Shown: positions 10,885-22,606, numbered from the stretch's first letter. The stretch is 64,000 nt of DNA from Microstegium vimineum (GCA_022036555.1 CM039120.1:28642991-28706990), one strand, 5' to 3'. Made by a program: numbers and translations. Notes: generated by a model not told the origin, from the sequence alone.

Positions 10885-13502
10885 TTGAATCGTAGCTATC
10901 ATCCCGACTATGTGTCGTACCCTGGGCGATATCCGTTAGTTGTTGACCCCATCATCCGCACGAAGCACCTCACCAAAGTCCTCATGGACGGCGGAAGTGG
11001 GCTCAACATTCTCTATGTCGAAACCCTCGACGCGATGAAAATACCACGATCACGCTTGGGACCCTCTGGAGCCCCGTTCTTCGGGGTCATACCGGGCAAA
11101 AAGGCGGACCCCATCGGTTAGATGGATTTGCCCGTCGCCTTTGGTGGGCCAGGCAATTTCTGTAAAGAAACGTTGACCTTCGAGGTTGTCGGCTTCAGGG
11201 GGACTTACCATGCCATACTGGGGCAGCTGTGCTATGCGAAGTTTATGGTTATCCCGAATTATACTTACCTGAAGCTAAATATGTCAGGTCCGAAAGGCGT
11301 CATCACAGTAGGCACGACACCCCAACGCGCGTACGAGTGCGACGTCGAATGTTGCACGTACGCGTCGGCGCTCGTGGCCTCGAAGCAACTCGTGGCTGAA
11401 ATGGCGGCTGAGGCCAGCGCATCACAAGAAGAGGCACCAAACACAAAGAAGGTTGGTTCGTTCGAGCCAATGGAGACTACAAAGGTGGTCGTTCTTGACA
11501 CCCGGGACGGGGAGGAGAGGATCGTGCATGTCAGCTCCTCCCTTTCTCCCAAATAGGAAGACGAGCTCGTCGATTACCTCCGCGCGAACATCGACCCATT
11601 CGCATGGAGGCCCTCGGATATGCCGACCATACACAAGGACGTCGCCGAGCACTTCCTGCATGTCAAACTAGGCTCTGGGCCGGTTAAGCAATGACTGCGC
11701 CGTTTCGACGATGAGAAACGCGCCGTGATCGGAGAAGAGATAAAAAACTCCTGGTCGCGGGTTTCATCAAAGAGGTGTACCACCCCGAGTGGCTCGCCAA
11801 CCCTATACTGGTACGCAAGAAAAACGGGTAATGGAGAATGTGCATTGATTACACGAGTCTCAACAAGGTATGTCCCAAGGATCCATATCCACTGCCTCGC
11901 ATAGACCAAATAGTTGACGCAACATCGGGATGCCACCAAATCAAGATGAACGAATCATACCAGCTCGCCACGTCATTCATCACCTCATTCGGATGCTTCT
12001 GCTACGTCACCATGCCTTTTGGGCTTCGAAACGCTAGGGCGACTTTTTAGCGAACCATGATCCGATGTTTCGACGAACTAGTGAGCAATACCATTGAGGT
12101 CTACGTGGATGACATCATCGTCATGTCCCAGCACGCTTGTGGACTCGTGGTCGACCTTGCTCTCACATTTGCGAAACTCAAAAAGAACAACACCAAACTT
12201 AACCTGGAGAAATGCGTCTTCGGGGTCCCTAAGGGCATGCTCCTAGGTTTCGTTGTCTCCAAAAGGGGAATCGAGGGTAATCCCGAAAATATCACCACCA
12301 TCGAAAAATGGGGCTGATCCATAACATAAAAGGGGTATAGATGGTCATAGGATGCCTCTCATCGCTCAGCCGTTTCATTCCTCGCCTCGGCAAAAAAGCT
12401 TGCCCCTGTACAAGCTCCTAAAAAATCCAAATGATTTGCCTGGACGACCGAAGCTCAAGCGGCCCTTGATCACATCAAGCAACTATTAATCAACGCGCCC
12501 GTCCTAGTCTCGCCAAACGACGAGGAAAAACTCCTACTGTACATCTCCGCCACGAAGATGGTGGTGAGCACTGTCCTCGTCATGGAAAGAGAAGACGAAA
12601 GACACACCCTCAAGGTACAAAGGCCCGTGTATTTCGTAAGCGAAGTACTGAGCGACTCGAATACTCGGTACTCCCACTTACAGAAATTAGTATACGCGGT
12701 GGTCATGACGAAGAGAAAGTTGTTGCATTATTTCAGATCCCACGTGGTGACGGTCGTGAGCAACACATCGTTGGGTGAGGTCATCCTAAACAGAGACGCC
12801 GCCCACCGGATAGCCAAATGGGTGTTAGAGCTAATGGATAAAAATATTACCTACGCCTCGCGAAGCGCCATAAAATCACAGGTCTTGTCCGACTTCATCG
12901 CAGAATGGACGGACGCGACCCTCCCCACTCCAGCTGTTGAACAGGAGTACTGGACCCTGTACTTTTACGGGTCCCTCATGAAAACCGGCACGGGTGCAGG
13001 GATTGTTTTGATATCTCTCCGTGGGGTGACGATGAGGTACATGGTGCACTTGTTGTTCCCAGCGTCCAACAATGAAGTAGAGTACAAAGCTCTACTCAAT
13101 GGATTATGAATCATGATCGACCTAGGCATTAGGTGGCTCGACGCCCGCGGAGACTCCCAATTGGTAGTCAACCAAGTCATGAAGCAATCTAACTGCGTTG
13201 ATCCCTGCATGGTGGCATATTGTCATGAGGTGCGAAAACTCGAGTCCAAATTTGATGGCCTCGAGCTCAACCACGTACCACGACGACAGAATAAAGAAGC
13301 CGACACACTGGCCAGAGCAGCCTTGGGGCAAGAACCCTTATCCCCCGGGGTGTTCGCGAATGATCAACCAAAGCCGTCCATTGGCATCGGGGAGTCAGGG
13401 TCCTCCAGCTCCCCCGGCACAAGCTCCTCGGCAGTCTCAAGGGGCACCGAGGTCTCAACAACTCATGACAACGAGGCAGCAGAAGCAATGAACATAGAAT
13501 AG
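10885..13502 (+). pseudogene. Tat-1 protease, reverse transcriptase and dual RNase H, broken
   Basis: The protease active site is recognisable as VLMDGGSGLNILY near 10980. RT follows, with a WRMCIDYTSLNK block at 11833, an FGLRNA block near 12020 and the YVDDI catalytic box near 12100. RNase H with a NTRYSHLQKLVYAVV segment lies at about 12540-12760. A second RNase H-like domain starts at WTLYFYGSLMK (12950) and ends with RRQNKEADTLARAAL (13315); in this copy the usual DG of FFDGS is YG. Stops fall at about 11119, 11554, 11692, 11830, 12048, 12315 and 13107, with further frame changes. Two RNase H domains point to the Tat clade. Confidence 0.8.
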
Positions 13503-13589
13503 GAAGAGGCGGTGCCCGAAGAAAGGGACCGGAGAAAACCATACGCAGATCACCTAGCAAGAGGCGAGTTCCCAACAGACCAAGTGGAG

Positions 13590-14765
13590 GCCAAACGACT
13601 CACTCGACGGGCCAAGGCGTTCATTCTTGTCGACAATGAACTCTATGAGTGAACTGCGATGGGCGTTCTGCAACGTTGCGTCCCAGCCGAATAGGGAAGG
13701 AAGCTGTTGCAAGACATCCACCAGGGGGCATGTGGGCATCATGCGGGAGCCAAGACCCTTGTAGGAAACGCGTTCCGACAAGGTTTCTACTGGCCGGCGG
13801 CCGTGGCCGACCCACAAGCCTTAGTCCGTGCCTGTGAGGGCTGCCAGTTCTTTTCCAGACAGATCCACATGCCCGCTCAGGCACCTCAAACCATCCCCCT
13901 TACGTGGCCATTCGCGGTGTGGGGGCTCGACATGGTCGGTCAGTTCGAGAAAGCACCCGGGGGCTACACCCATCTGCTGGTTGCCATAGAAAAGTTCACT
14001 AAGTGGATTGAGGTACGCCCTATCACTAACATCAGAGCTGAGGAAACTGTCAATTTTTTCACCAACATCATTCATCGATTTGGAGTACCCAAATCCATCA
14101 TCACCGATAACGGAACAAACTTCACCGCGAATGAGTTCTTAGAGTGGTGTGACGAGCATCACATACGGGTTGACTGAGCCTCCGTCGCACACCCGGAATC
14201 CAATGGGCAAGTGGAACGAGCCAATGAGCTCATCCAACAAGGGATAAAATCAAGGATTTTCGACCGACTGCACAAATATGGCCAAAAGTGGCTCCAGGAG
14301 CTCCCCTCCGTCCTCTGGAGCCTCAGAATGACGTGGAACAGAGCCACCGGCTTCTCGCCATTTTTCCTGGTCTATGGATCAGAGGATGTCCTACCCATTG
14401 ATCTCGAGTATGGATCCCCAAGGGTGGAGGCCTATGACTCGGGGAAGGCGGAAACCTTCCTAGAGGACGCCACAGACCAGGTCGACGAAGCCAGGGATGC
14501 CGCCCTCCTACACTCGGCCAAGTATCAGCAAGCGCTACGACGATACCACGACCGACATGTCCGACCAAGGAGTTTACAGCTAGTGGGCTTGGTACTCCGA
14601 AGATTCCAAAGCAACAAGGAGCGGTGGAAGCTCACGTCGCCTTGGGAAGGACCCTACATCGTCCACGAGGCAGTAAGACCCGGGGCATACCGGCTCAAGA
14701 CTTTCGCCGGCAAAATCTTAACCAACGCCTGGAACATACAACAGCTATGCCGCTTCTACCCTTAA
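13590..14765 (+). pseudogene. Tat-1 integrase, broken
   Basis: An HHCC zinc region (HQGACGHHAG...CEGCQFF) is followed by the DDE core: GLDMVGQFEKAPGG near 13925, ITDNGTNFTANEF near 14100 and HPESNGQVERANEL near 14192. The C-terminal part (WRTWNR-like, then RWKLTSPWEGPYIV) runs to a TAA at 14763. One in-frame TGA sits between the second Asp and the Glu (about 14174), and other stops lie upstream of 13690. The enzyme would have inserted element cDNA into the genome. Confidence 0.8.
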
Positions 14766-15036
14766 AAATTCCTCGTTGCAAGCGTCCCGGCTGAATTTTT
14801 TTCCTTTACGCATTATACAAGCATGGCGCCCTGTTTTTTCCGAAGAGGACCCATGACCAGTCTTGGGTAAGAGCTTTTCTTCCACAGACGACATACAACG
14901 AAACCTCTTACCCGGGGGCTACACAATATGTATGAAGTAAAAGAAAAATCTGAACAAATACACATGACCCAAGTCTATGGAAACCATTCCAAACATCAAA
15001 AGTGAAAGCACCACATCCTGGATGAATTATTTAACA
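14766..15036. other. Tat-1 post-integrase spacer
   Basis: No gene is seen. CCCGGGGGCTACACAAT near 14911 resembles the internal 3' region of Tat elements. Confidence 0.35.
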
Positions 15037-15810
15037 TTACAGCCTCATCATACCGATGCGATAGGCGACCACATCGTTAACATCCCAAGTCCAGAGCTCG
15101 AACTCATGACGGATGCGACACTCCAAGCTATAGTACTTGATGATCTCAGCCAGGGCGCGATCCGGCGGCCCAAAACGTCTGCACTCCTCCCAAATGCAAA
15201 CATGGGGGTCGCCAACGACTAACCCCAGCACGTCTTCTGTGTAGGGAATCCTTCTCCGTCACCCAATGATGTGAAGATCCCCATGAGAGTGGAAGCGAAG
15301 CCGACCTAAGCCATGGTTGCCCCATCGGACATCCGGCAATGCGCCGCCGCTGATTCGGTCGATGAGGACGAGGGCTTCGGGGTCTGCCGGATCCGCACGG
15401 TATAGCATCATGGCCCTAAAATACATCACGTCATCATCTCTAGCCGCGACCGCCTGACCGATGAGCACCTGGCTGGCAGGGTCCCGTCCCCATAGCATCA
15501 ACCTTTCCACACCACGAAAGCACAAAGCCTCCCGATGGTTGGCCCCAAAGAAGCGCTTCTCATGGTTGGTTTCCAGCAATCGACGATTAGGCCGACAGTA
15601 ATGTTGAATCTGTCGGAAGGATAGGAGCCGAATCATCGCGCCATCATTGCAAATCCTTCGAAAGACACGGCAGACTCGACGCAGATTCAGGTACTCGAAG
15701 ACATTGCCACCATGGTCGATGATGCGAAAAGAGATCTGGACTAGAAGATCTTCTGGCAGCATCAACAGAGCGTCGAACGCCATGGCGAGACGAGCGGGGC
15801 CAGCATCCAT
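15037..15810 (-). pseudogene. Antisense F-box-like passenger gene of Tat-1 (one in-frame stop)
   Basis: The ATG at 15810 opens 183 codons, then a single TGA at 15259-15261, and the same frame continues open to a stop at 15037 (257 codons in all). The N-terminus (LPEDLLVQISFRI...YLNLRRVCRVFRRIC) fits an F-box, which docks onto SKP1 in SCF ubiquitin ligases. The middle (HREALCFRGVERLM, YFRAMMLYRADPADPEAL) resembles the repeat-like part of plant F-box proteins of the At2g35280 type. After the TGA, CIWEEC and YYSLECRIRHEF provide four cysteines plus histidine, a possible zinc site. It lies antisense to the host element, between integrase and the second antisense gene, with a TATA-like box 135 bp upstream. 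A stop-codon loss mutation or a truncated product are both possible. Confidence 0.6.
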
Positions 15811-15941
15811 CTCTCAAGCAAGGTTGACGCGCCTCCCGAGGTCCTTCTTGGTGACGGCGAAGCCCTTTGTGCTCGCCCCTCATGTTTGGTAAATGAGAAG
15901 AGATTGGAGAGGGCGGTTGAAAGTCACTCCGGTTCACCAAG

Positions 15942-15949
15942 ATATATAA
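15942..15949 (-). promoter_or_regulatory. TATA-like box for the antisense F-box gene
   Basis: TATATATC-type sequence on the minus strand lies about 135 bp upstream of the ATG at 15810, at a sensible distance for a plant core promoter plus leader. This suggests that the antisense gene has its own promoter. Confidence 0.45.
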
Positions 15950-16977
15950 CACAAAGTCGTCGTCCCCTCGGTTTCCACGCGCGCGTCCCTTGGGGTGCGA
16001 AAATACAACTCTTCGCATTCTACGTACGCTCTTTGGGTTGTAAAGACGCGGCTTTTCGCGTTCCGGGCATAAACAACATTGACAAACTACCAGTAACATG
16101 TGGGCCGTTCATCTGAACCAAGTGCGGGCTACTACAAGGGTCTGTGGGTCGCAAATGACAGACATCAGCTTCCCAAAAACAAACAAGCCAGATGCCACAA
16201 GAACCTGACCAGTCCACCACAGTTGACGAAAGAGGTGAGAACAACCGGTAAGTACACCCATCCGAAGAATGTTCAATTCTCTATATCCCCTCTATTCAAA
16301 ATACAGGGACAACAATGGGGGCAGAAAACCTTCGTTACAATCGAAAGATCGCCTCACCCACCATGCTCATGTACTAAATGAGCCAGTAGAAGTCATGGGA
16401 TCGTGGGCTGGCCCAAAACTCCACGGGTTCGACAGCCTCCCCGGCCAAAACCGAAGAGTGAGGGACGTTGCTATGTGCGCCCCAGCGGCCGGAATGTAGA
16501 AATCTTCACATCGAACATGCTTGGTAAACGTGTTTAGGCTTCAACAGATAACAGAATATGTGGTAAAACCCTCGAGGTGTGACGTCGGGCCCTCGGCTCC
16601 CAACGAACGGATCCAGGTACTATATGTATCGACTGTTGAGAACAGAGATCGGTCCCCAGCGGACCTATGCCAGTGCGAGCCTCCACGGATGAGGACTCGG
16701 GGTCTCCCCTAAACCACCCGATTGTAGATCGCCGAGCGCTCGATATCGTCCATCGAGGAAAGACACGAGGCCGCTCACTTCTACATCCTAGATCATGGGG
16801 ATGCGAGGAACAAACACGGGAGCCGCACAATGATGGTCCCGACGCATGATCAAACCATCAAACATTATAAGCAATAAACGAAAAACTAAGAAACGAAAAC
16901 GATAACTTAAACGACGACGCTTACAGAAGATTAAAAGGGGCTCAGCAGGCCTAGTCCATACAAACAAAATAAAGCGC
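15950..16977. other. Spacer between the two antisense genes
   Basis: No domain or sustained frame was recognised on either strand. The sequence keeps the GC-rich composition of Tat-1. It would serve as the 3' flank of the three-exon gene and the promoter flank of the F-box-like gene. Confidence 0.4.
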
Positions 16978-17940
16978 TCAACCGGCGCGATGCATCCGAC
17001 TTAGCAAGAAACTAATAAACAGTCGTGGGGCCTCTGCCCTCAGCCACTCCGCCAGGACCTCCTCCGCAGGCACAACGTCGACGACGGCCTCCGCCACACC
17101 GGAAAGCCGCTCAATGAGGTTGGTGTACTGATCGATGCTCTGCCTGTGCGGGAACCCAGCTGCGTCCATCATATCCATCCCGGAACGAACCTCGGCCATG
17201 ACGAATGTGACCCCGACCCCATGGAGGACGGCACGTGTGACGATGTCGTGGACGCGCATGGGAGCAGCCTGGAGACGCTCAATCACAGTGTCCCCGGGTG
17301 CACGGAGGAGGCCAGTGACATCATTCGTGGCAGAACGAAGAGCCGGCAACTGCTCCTCCAATACTACAAAAAGGAAAACAACGTGATGCATCGCAAACGG
17401 ACCATAGTGAAACGAAAACCAAAAGGAACAGTGTTACTTACCCACGACGAGCCCGTCAGCCTCAGCCAGCTGGTCATGGAGACGGTAGCCTGCCTGCACG
17501 GACTCCAACAGACTCTGGCAGAAGCCTTCAAGCATTCGGCAGAGCAGCTCTGTGTCCTGAACCTGGCGAAGGTTCAACATCGGACGACTAAGCAGCTCCT
17601 CCAACACGCTGCGATACCTACGCATAGGAAGCACCGACACAGGCCTCAGCGGAGCCGGGACCACAACCGGACGAAGAGCGGCTCCCGAGCCCACGTTGGG
17701 CGCCGGACGGGCCGGCACGAGCACGTGAGGTGGTGCCACCCACGCCTGAAAGCCGGGCGGAACAGAGGCGTCGTGGGTTGACGAGATCACCCTGGTCAAA
17801 CGGACAAAGCTTAGTTAGCACGTGAACAAAACCGGAAGGAGAAATTAATGGAGACGACACAGGTACCACCCCGACTCGATCATCCGGCGACAGAGACTCC
17901 GAGGGTCAGACGCACGCTCCCCGCTAGAACCACCCTCCAT
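16978..17940 (-). CDS. Antisense three-exon passenger gene of Tat-1, 268 residues, apparently intact
   Basis: The exons I infer are 17940-17870, 17791-17442 and 17363-16978. All introns are GT...AG, with donors GTGGTA and GTAAGT and acceptors CCAG and GTAG. The joined length is 807 nt with no internal stop and ends in TGA. The protein has a short polar N-terminus, a Pro/Val/Ala-rich stretch (about residues 25-80), then a mostly helical part with a likely coiled coil around LEEQLPALRSATNDV, followed by MRVHDIVTRAVLHGVG and a TNLIERLSGVAEAVVDVVPAEEV segment. Similar helical proteins occur as extra ORFs in grass gypsy elements, but I cannot name a function. It lies on the strand opposite to gag-pol. 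The first intron's GTGGTA donor is weak, so exon 1 is less certain than exons 2-3. Confidence 0.6.
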
Positions 17941-18055
17941 GGGACGCTTGTCACGGTACATGGATCAACGGACGGCAACCTGAACATAAGGAAGCTTAAG
18001 CGGGGAGGGAAAGTGAAGGAGTGAAGTGGAGCGTGTCAACCCAGTCGTCGCACCA

Positions 18056-18065
18056 CTTTAAATAG
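18056..18065 (-). promoter_or_regulatory. TATA-like box for the three-exon antisense gene
   Basis: CTATTTAAAG on the minus strand lies about 120 bp upstream of the ATG at 17940. The placement is right for a core promoter. No other promoter element was identified. Confidence 0.5.
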
Positions 18066-18376
18066 ACCAAGTAAGGAACGGAGTTGGCGAGGCTAAGATC
18101 ACTTCGCGTTCGGGAGGGGTCCACCACTACCATTTCTCGACTTGTGAAGCAGTCAGAGAAGCGTAAGGGACGCTATGACAAGTCTTGTCGCGGTGAGTTG
18201 GCCGAAGCATCGCGCAAACTAGGAGCGTGACACGTGGAGCTCCGACAAACGCCACAAGGATAGGGAGCGGCGCATGTCGCCCTAACACATAGACCTGTTG
18301 TAGCTGCGCCCCGGTCGCTGATAGCGCATTACCACAGCCTTGGTCCCGGTCCAGGCACAAACTGATCCATATGGCC

Positions 18377-19856
18377 TGTTGACATTTCTTAACACCACTT
18401 TGAATACTGGGTTGTCATCCCCAACATGACGCTAGAAATGTGTGGTGGTATTTATGAATGTAAAGGCTCTCCAGAAAATATGTTTATTCTATCCGCAAGC
18501 GCATAGATAAAATACCAATTGTAGCACTTCACCAGGAAGTAATTTTCAGGTATCGTTTATTTATATTTTTTGCTAAAGGAAAAGCAAACATTGGTGGCAC
18601 GAACTAACAAGGGTTTTAGACTAGAGATGGATTTGCAGAGCATGATTACTTATGAGAAACTCAATCACACAGTCACTTACTTCGGCAGGGGGTAAGCCAT
18701 AATAATAATAATAAAGATATTGAAGTGTAATCTCAAAGATAAATAACTCAGAGATTAGAGATAGACTACTCCATATAAAAGTAAGGTGACATCGGATTAG
18801 TAAGAGAATAACTTCTAAGTGTATTCTAATCTATTAAGTCATAATCTACTCTAGCACATATACAATCATATATAGATTATAAAGGACTCTTCATATATGT
18901 ATAAGTAACATCGCTAAAGAAAGCCAGTCCTGCCAACGGGGGGGGTGGACTATATAAGAATCAATGGAACTGTCACTTTCACGAACTACCACGCGACCCG
19001 CCCAATAGGATACATTTGCAGGTAAATAGCATCTAAGCACCACGCTTACATGTGATCTACCACCTAACTCCCTCGAGGTAAGAGCTAAGTGCTTTGCAAA
19101 CTCATACATAAACTCATTATCAATCATAACTATATCAAGTATAGAACTGGAACAAACTAAGAACATAATAAATAGAAACATAATGATATTAAGAATAAAG
19201 TGATAGAGAAAGATACAAGATAATACCGATCTTTATGACAATGATCCGAAATCTAGAGCGCGATGCTCTACTTCTCTAGATCTATCTAATCAATCCTATA
19301 GAACTTGAAGGAATTGGGAGTAGCTATTCTAATTCTCTGGTGGAGAGAGGGATATGAAACCCTAGCTTTGATGGCTTCCTCTAATAATGATTTCTCCTCC
19401 TCCTTAGGGGTGGCAGGGCCTTGCTTATATAGCCCCCTCAAATGAACATGGACTGTCATATCAAACTGACCTTAATCGAGTGGTTTAGATTCATCCTCAA
19501 AGGCGGTTAGGTATAATCCTCTAATTTCACCCTGATTGACCACAAGGGTAGGGCGGGCGCCCCAAACCCTAGGGCGGCCGCCCTGGGGGTGGGCCCCCTC
19601 GGCTTCTGGCTTGGTCCGGTTGCTTCTAGAGTCTTCCTGAGTATTCTTTTCTTGTGCGGAGGTCCTTTCTCTCTATGTAAACATGACATGTGGACCTTCC
19701 TTTGCTCTTTTCCTGATAACTCCCTCTAAAAACATAAACTCACCAAAACTTGTGGAATTCGGTCAGTTGGATCCCCTTAGTCTATTGTGTTGATTCAATT
19801 AAGTCCTTTTCATCTCTTGTTGACATATAGAATTTGATACTTAACGACCATCAACA
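18377..19856 (-). repeat. LTR-A: Athila-type 3' LTR (1,480 bp)
   Basis: The LTR has TGTTGAT...GTCAACA ends on the minus strand, and a polypurine tract sits just outside its 5' end. A CTATATAAG box lies at about 19435-19442, and a GC-rich palindrome at 19571-19584 lies 130 bp upstream of it. A 97-codon open stretch (18891-19181) downstream of the TATA box is shared in pattern with LTR-B. About 1.18 kb is repeated in inverse orientation at 28465-29645 with roughly 95% identity by eye. Confidence 0.8.
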
Positions 19857-19871
19857 AGCTCCCCCAAGCTT
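19857..19871 (-). other. Polypurine tract of the Athila element
   Basis: AAGCTTGGGGGAGCT (minus strand) abuts the TGTTGATGG start of LTR-A. It is the expected primer for plus-strand DNA synthesis and fixes the element's orientation as minus. Confidence 0.75.
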
Positions 19872-21569
19872 ACCCTTTGCTCCTCCCTGAGCAAACAACT
19901 AGCTCAGATGGATTAGAAGTTGCTTCAAAATTTACTTTCTAACAAGCACACATGCATTCAAAATAAAATTCTCCTCTAGATTAGAGTGACTTACCATGGG
20001 GCTTAGTACCTGCACTTGAGTCTTGAGTAATTGAAAGATAAAATAATCAAGTCAAGCACTATGTCTCATGTTCTGTACTTCACCTCTGTTCTGAAGTTTT
20101 CATAAATTTTCAAATAAAACTCAGAGTTCCTTAGTATGACTCTCTCAACTCACTCCTTTGTGGTATTTTTGGATCCTTACCAAGGCATTAATTTATGGTG
20201 GATGCCCTTCTCTCAAATATGTGGTATTTGTGGTATAAGGCATTATGGTATTGCCTTCTCTCACCCTACTTCTAATAAGGCTAATATCAGGAGCTCATAG
20301 GTGGGAGATAGAGAATACATACTTACAAGACATATGTTGCATAGTCAAACCGTGGATCCAAAGGAACAGGTCAATAAGTCAAAATCAAGATGTGCATGTG
20401 TGGTGATAATGGTGATGATGAATATGTAAGGGTGATGATGGTGTAATGGTGATAAAGATGTAATGATGATAACTGTCTTATCTTTTGCTTCTGGGAGAAC
20501 ATGGGCTATCTTTTGTGTTTTTTAAGTGGGTAGTTGGATACCCCTAATTTTACTGTCGGACAATTGCTCATATATTTTCTCTCTCTCTCTCGAGGTTTCG
20601 GACACTTGCCCCTTTTTATTTCCTCGGAGATATAATCATTTTATTTCAAGGGTCCGGGCACTTGCCTCTTTTTATTTCCTCGGATATAAATATATATTTT
20701 TGCATAGCCCATGCTCTTTCTATATTTGAATCCTTGTAGTGAGAGAGTAACACTATTGTGGGATAATGAGTGATGAAATATTTGGTGGATCTGGAGATGG
20801 AAATGAGTGGATATATGTGGATGCGTACTTCTGGGATAGAAGCAGCGTATGTGGGTGTAGTGTATATGGATGCATACTTCTAGGATAGAAGTAGCGTATG
20901 TGGGTGTAGTGTAGGTGAATCTTGATTCGGACCGCATGACTAGTTCTCGAGGGTCACACAACTTGACCATACTCAATGCTCATAAGCAGTATGTGAAAAT
21001 GTGGTTTCCTAATCTAGTAAGCATGTATATATGGCCGTGGTAGGATTTTAAATTCTTGTCATACAGGAACTCATCATGTGGTATTTTTGAGTTTTCAAAA
21101 TAAATCTCCAGAATTAGTGTTGTAAGAACAAGATAAACAGTAGCTCGACTTTCATATTAAATCAACCAATTACCTAGACTTAGTTTAGCCTTACGCTCCC
21201 ACAGGTATTTAGATCATTATTTTAGCATTTATTGGGAGAACTTCATATTGAAAGCTAGATTCTTGTAAGAAAGTAAATAGAGAAACTGTTCATTATTTTT
21301 ATCATGCTAACTTTTTATTCAAGACAGATTAAACTTAGCAAAAAAATAAAGCACACTTATCTACACACTCTTTTTATTTGGTTTTCATGATTAAGAAATG
21401 CAGTAAACAAAACAAAAAATATTTATTGGATTTTATAAGTTTTTAAATTTTTTTTAAATACGCAAAGGTAAAAATAGAAAATGATTATAGAAAAATAAAG
21501 GGAAATAGAAAACTTACCTTGATAATTGGGGGAGACACTCCCCCAAACTGGCTGATGCTGCGGATGGCT
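19872..21569 (-). other. Athila 3' non-coding tail with small repeats
   Basis: No gene is seen. It contains an imperfect direct repeat built on the phrase CACTTGCC-TCTTTTTATTTCCTCGG at 20593-20692, a GATGGTGATGAT-type low-complexity stretch at about 20400-20475, and a 49-bp tandem duplication at 20819-20915. Such AT-rich 3' tails are usual between the last ORF and the polypurine tract of Athila elements. A splice-donor-like CAAGGTAAGT occurs on the minus strand near 21520. Confidence 0.5.
20819..20915. repeat. 49-bp tandem duplication
   Basis: Two adjacent units begin GGATGCGTACTTCTGGGATA and GGATGCATACTTCTAGGATA and both end GTATGTGGGTGTAGTGTA. They differ at about five positions. Confidence 0.8.
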
Positions 21570-21766
21570 TTATTGAAGTTTGAAGAATTGAAGTAGAGTA
21601 GACACGTTCTCACCGATAGTGGCATTCTCATCTCGCATTTCTTGCATGGCGATGGTGTGGTCCTCGTTCCACTTCTCTTGCTGCTCTAGTAGTTGGATGT
21701 GTTGGGCTTGTGTCTCTTGGATGGCAAGGAGGCTATTGTCGGTGCGGGCGTAGAAGGCACCAGTCT

Positions 21767-22606
21767 TGATGGGGACATCGCAACGCTGGACACGCCTACG
21801 CCAACGCCTTTCCCAAGTTGAAACTCATCTCCAACTCAGCTGCCACGTCGACTTCGAGTCTATTCTGGAGTTACGGACCAGCAAGGAGTAAAACGGACGC
21901 CTAGGACGCATACGGACTCCGTTTTCAATGATTCACCCACGGATGGAAAGATAATTTCATAAGGAAACCAATGACTTTGGTTTGAGGTCTAAATGCCTTT
22001 TGAGTCATCAGAAAACGTCGAAACAAGTCAGCGTCCAGAATCTATTCTGGTGTTGCATCACCCAATTTTGGGCCCATGGCCCATGTATCAACTTGGGTCC
22101 ATTAGGGACTCATCCTAGGGTTGTAGGACAACCCCAGGACCCTTGTGGTCTTCCTCCCTCCTCCTTATATTCCCCTAGAGCCACCATAAACAGATTGGGT
22201 TTTGTTTTAGAGTTTAGTTTTCCATCGAGAAACTAAATCGTTCATTGTAACTGTGTCGATTAGTCCTTTTACAGTGATCCAGGGCCCCTTCGTTCTTGAT
22301 CTCCTCCACTCTGTCGATTAGTCCTTTGGAACCGAGTTCTTGAACCCACTATTGATATTCACATCGTTCATATTTGCAATTTCAGATTGCGTGTTTATAC
22401 CTTCTTGCTTGTGTTCTTCAATTTGCTTGCAGGAAAAGCCTTATTGGCGGGTCAATCAAGTTGTGCTTAGTTGATAAGCAACGGAGCAGTGGTGTAACAG
22501 TTGCAGGGTTCGAATCGTGTCTGATTTGAAGCCGGATCGCCAACGTCGAGTTCTCCCCAATCAAATTTATCGGTTACCTCACGGAAGATCAGGCCACTCC
22601 TCATCA
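21767..22606 (+). repeat. Element C 5' LTR (840 bp)
   Basis: Starts TGATGGGGACATCGC and ends CTCCTCATCA, immediately followed by ATTGGTATCAGA. Its partner at 25930-26769 has the same length and is about 94-95% identical by eye. A TTATATTCCCCTAGAG segment near 22166 may serve as a core promoter. Confidence 0.85.

Larger units (their letters stand above)
6907..18376 (+). mobile_element. Decayed Tat-type Ty3/gypsy retrotransposon (Tat-1)
   Basis: Order on the plus strand is 5' LTR, primer-binding region, gag, protease, RT, RNase H, second RNase H-like domain and integrase, then a 3.6-kb 3' region with two antisense genes. The second RNase H and long 3' region with extra ORFs are features of the Tat clade (RIRE2, Ogre and relatives). 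Many stops and frameshifts make pol inactive. No 3' LTR is present: the element stops against the Athila LTR at 18377. The exact left edge is uncertain by about 15 bp. Confidence 0.75.

Noticed and set aside
20570..20700. Possible satellite array in the Athila tail
   Set aside because: There are only two imperfect units, which is too few to call a satellite.
22480..22530. tRNA-like A and B boxes (TGGTGTAACAG and GGTTCGAATC) in both LTRs of element C
   Set aside because: The boxes are only about six bases apart, there is no cloverleaf, acceptor stem or anticodon arm, and they lie within an LTR.
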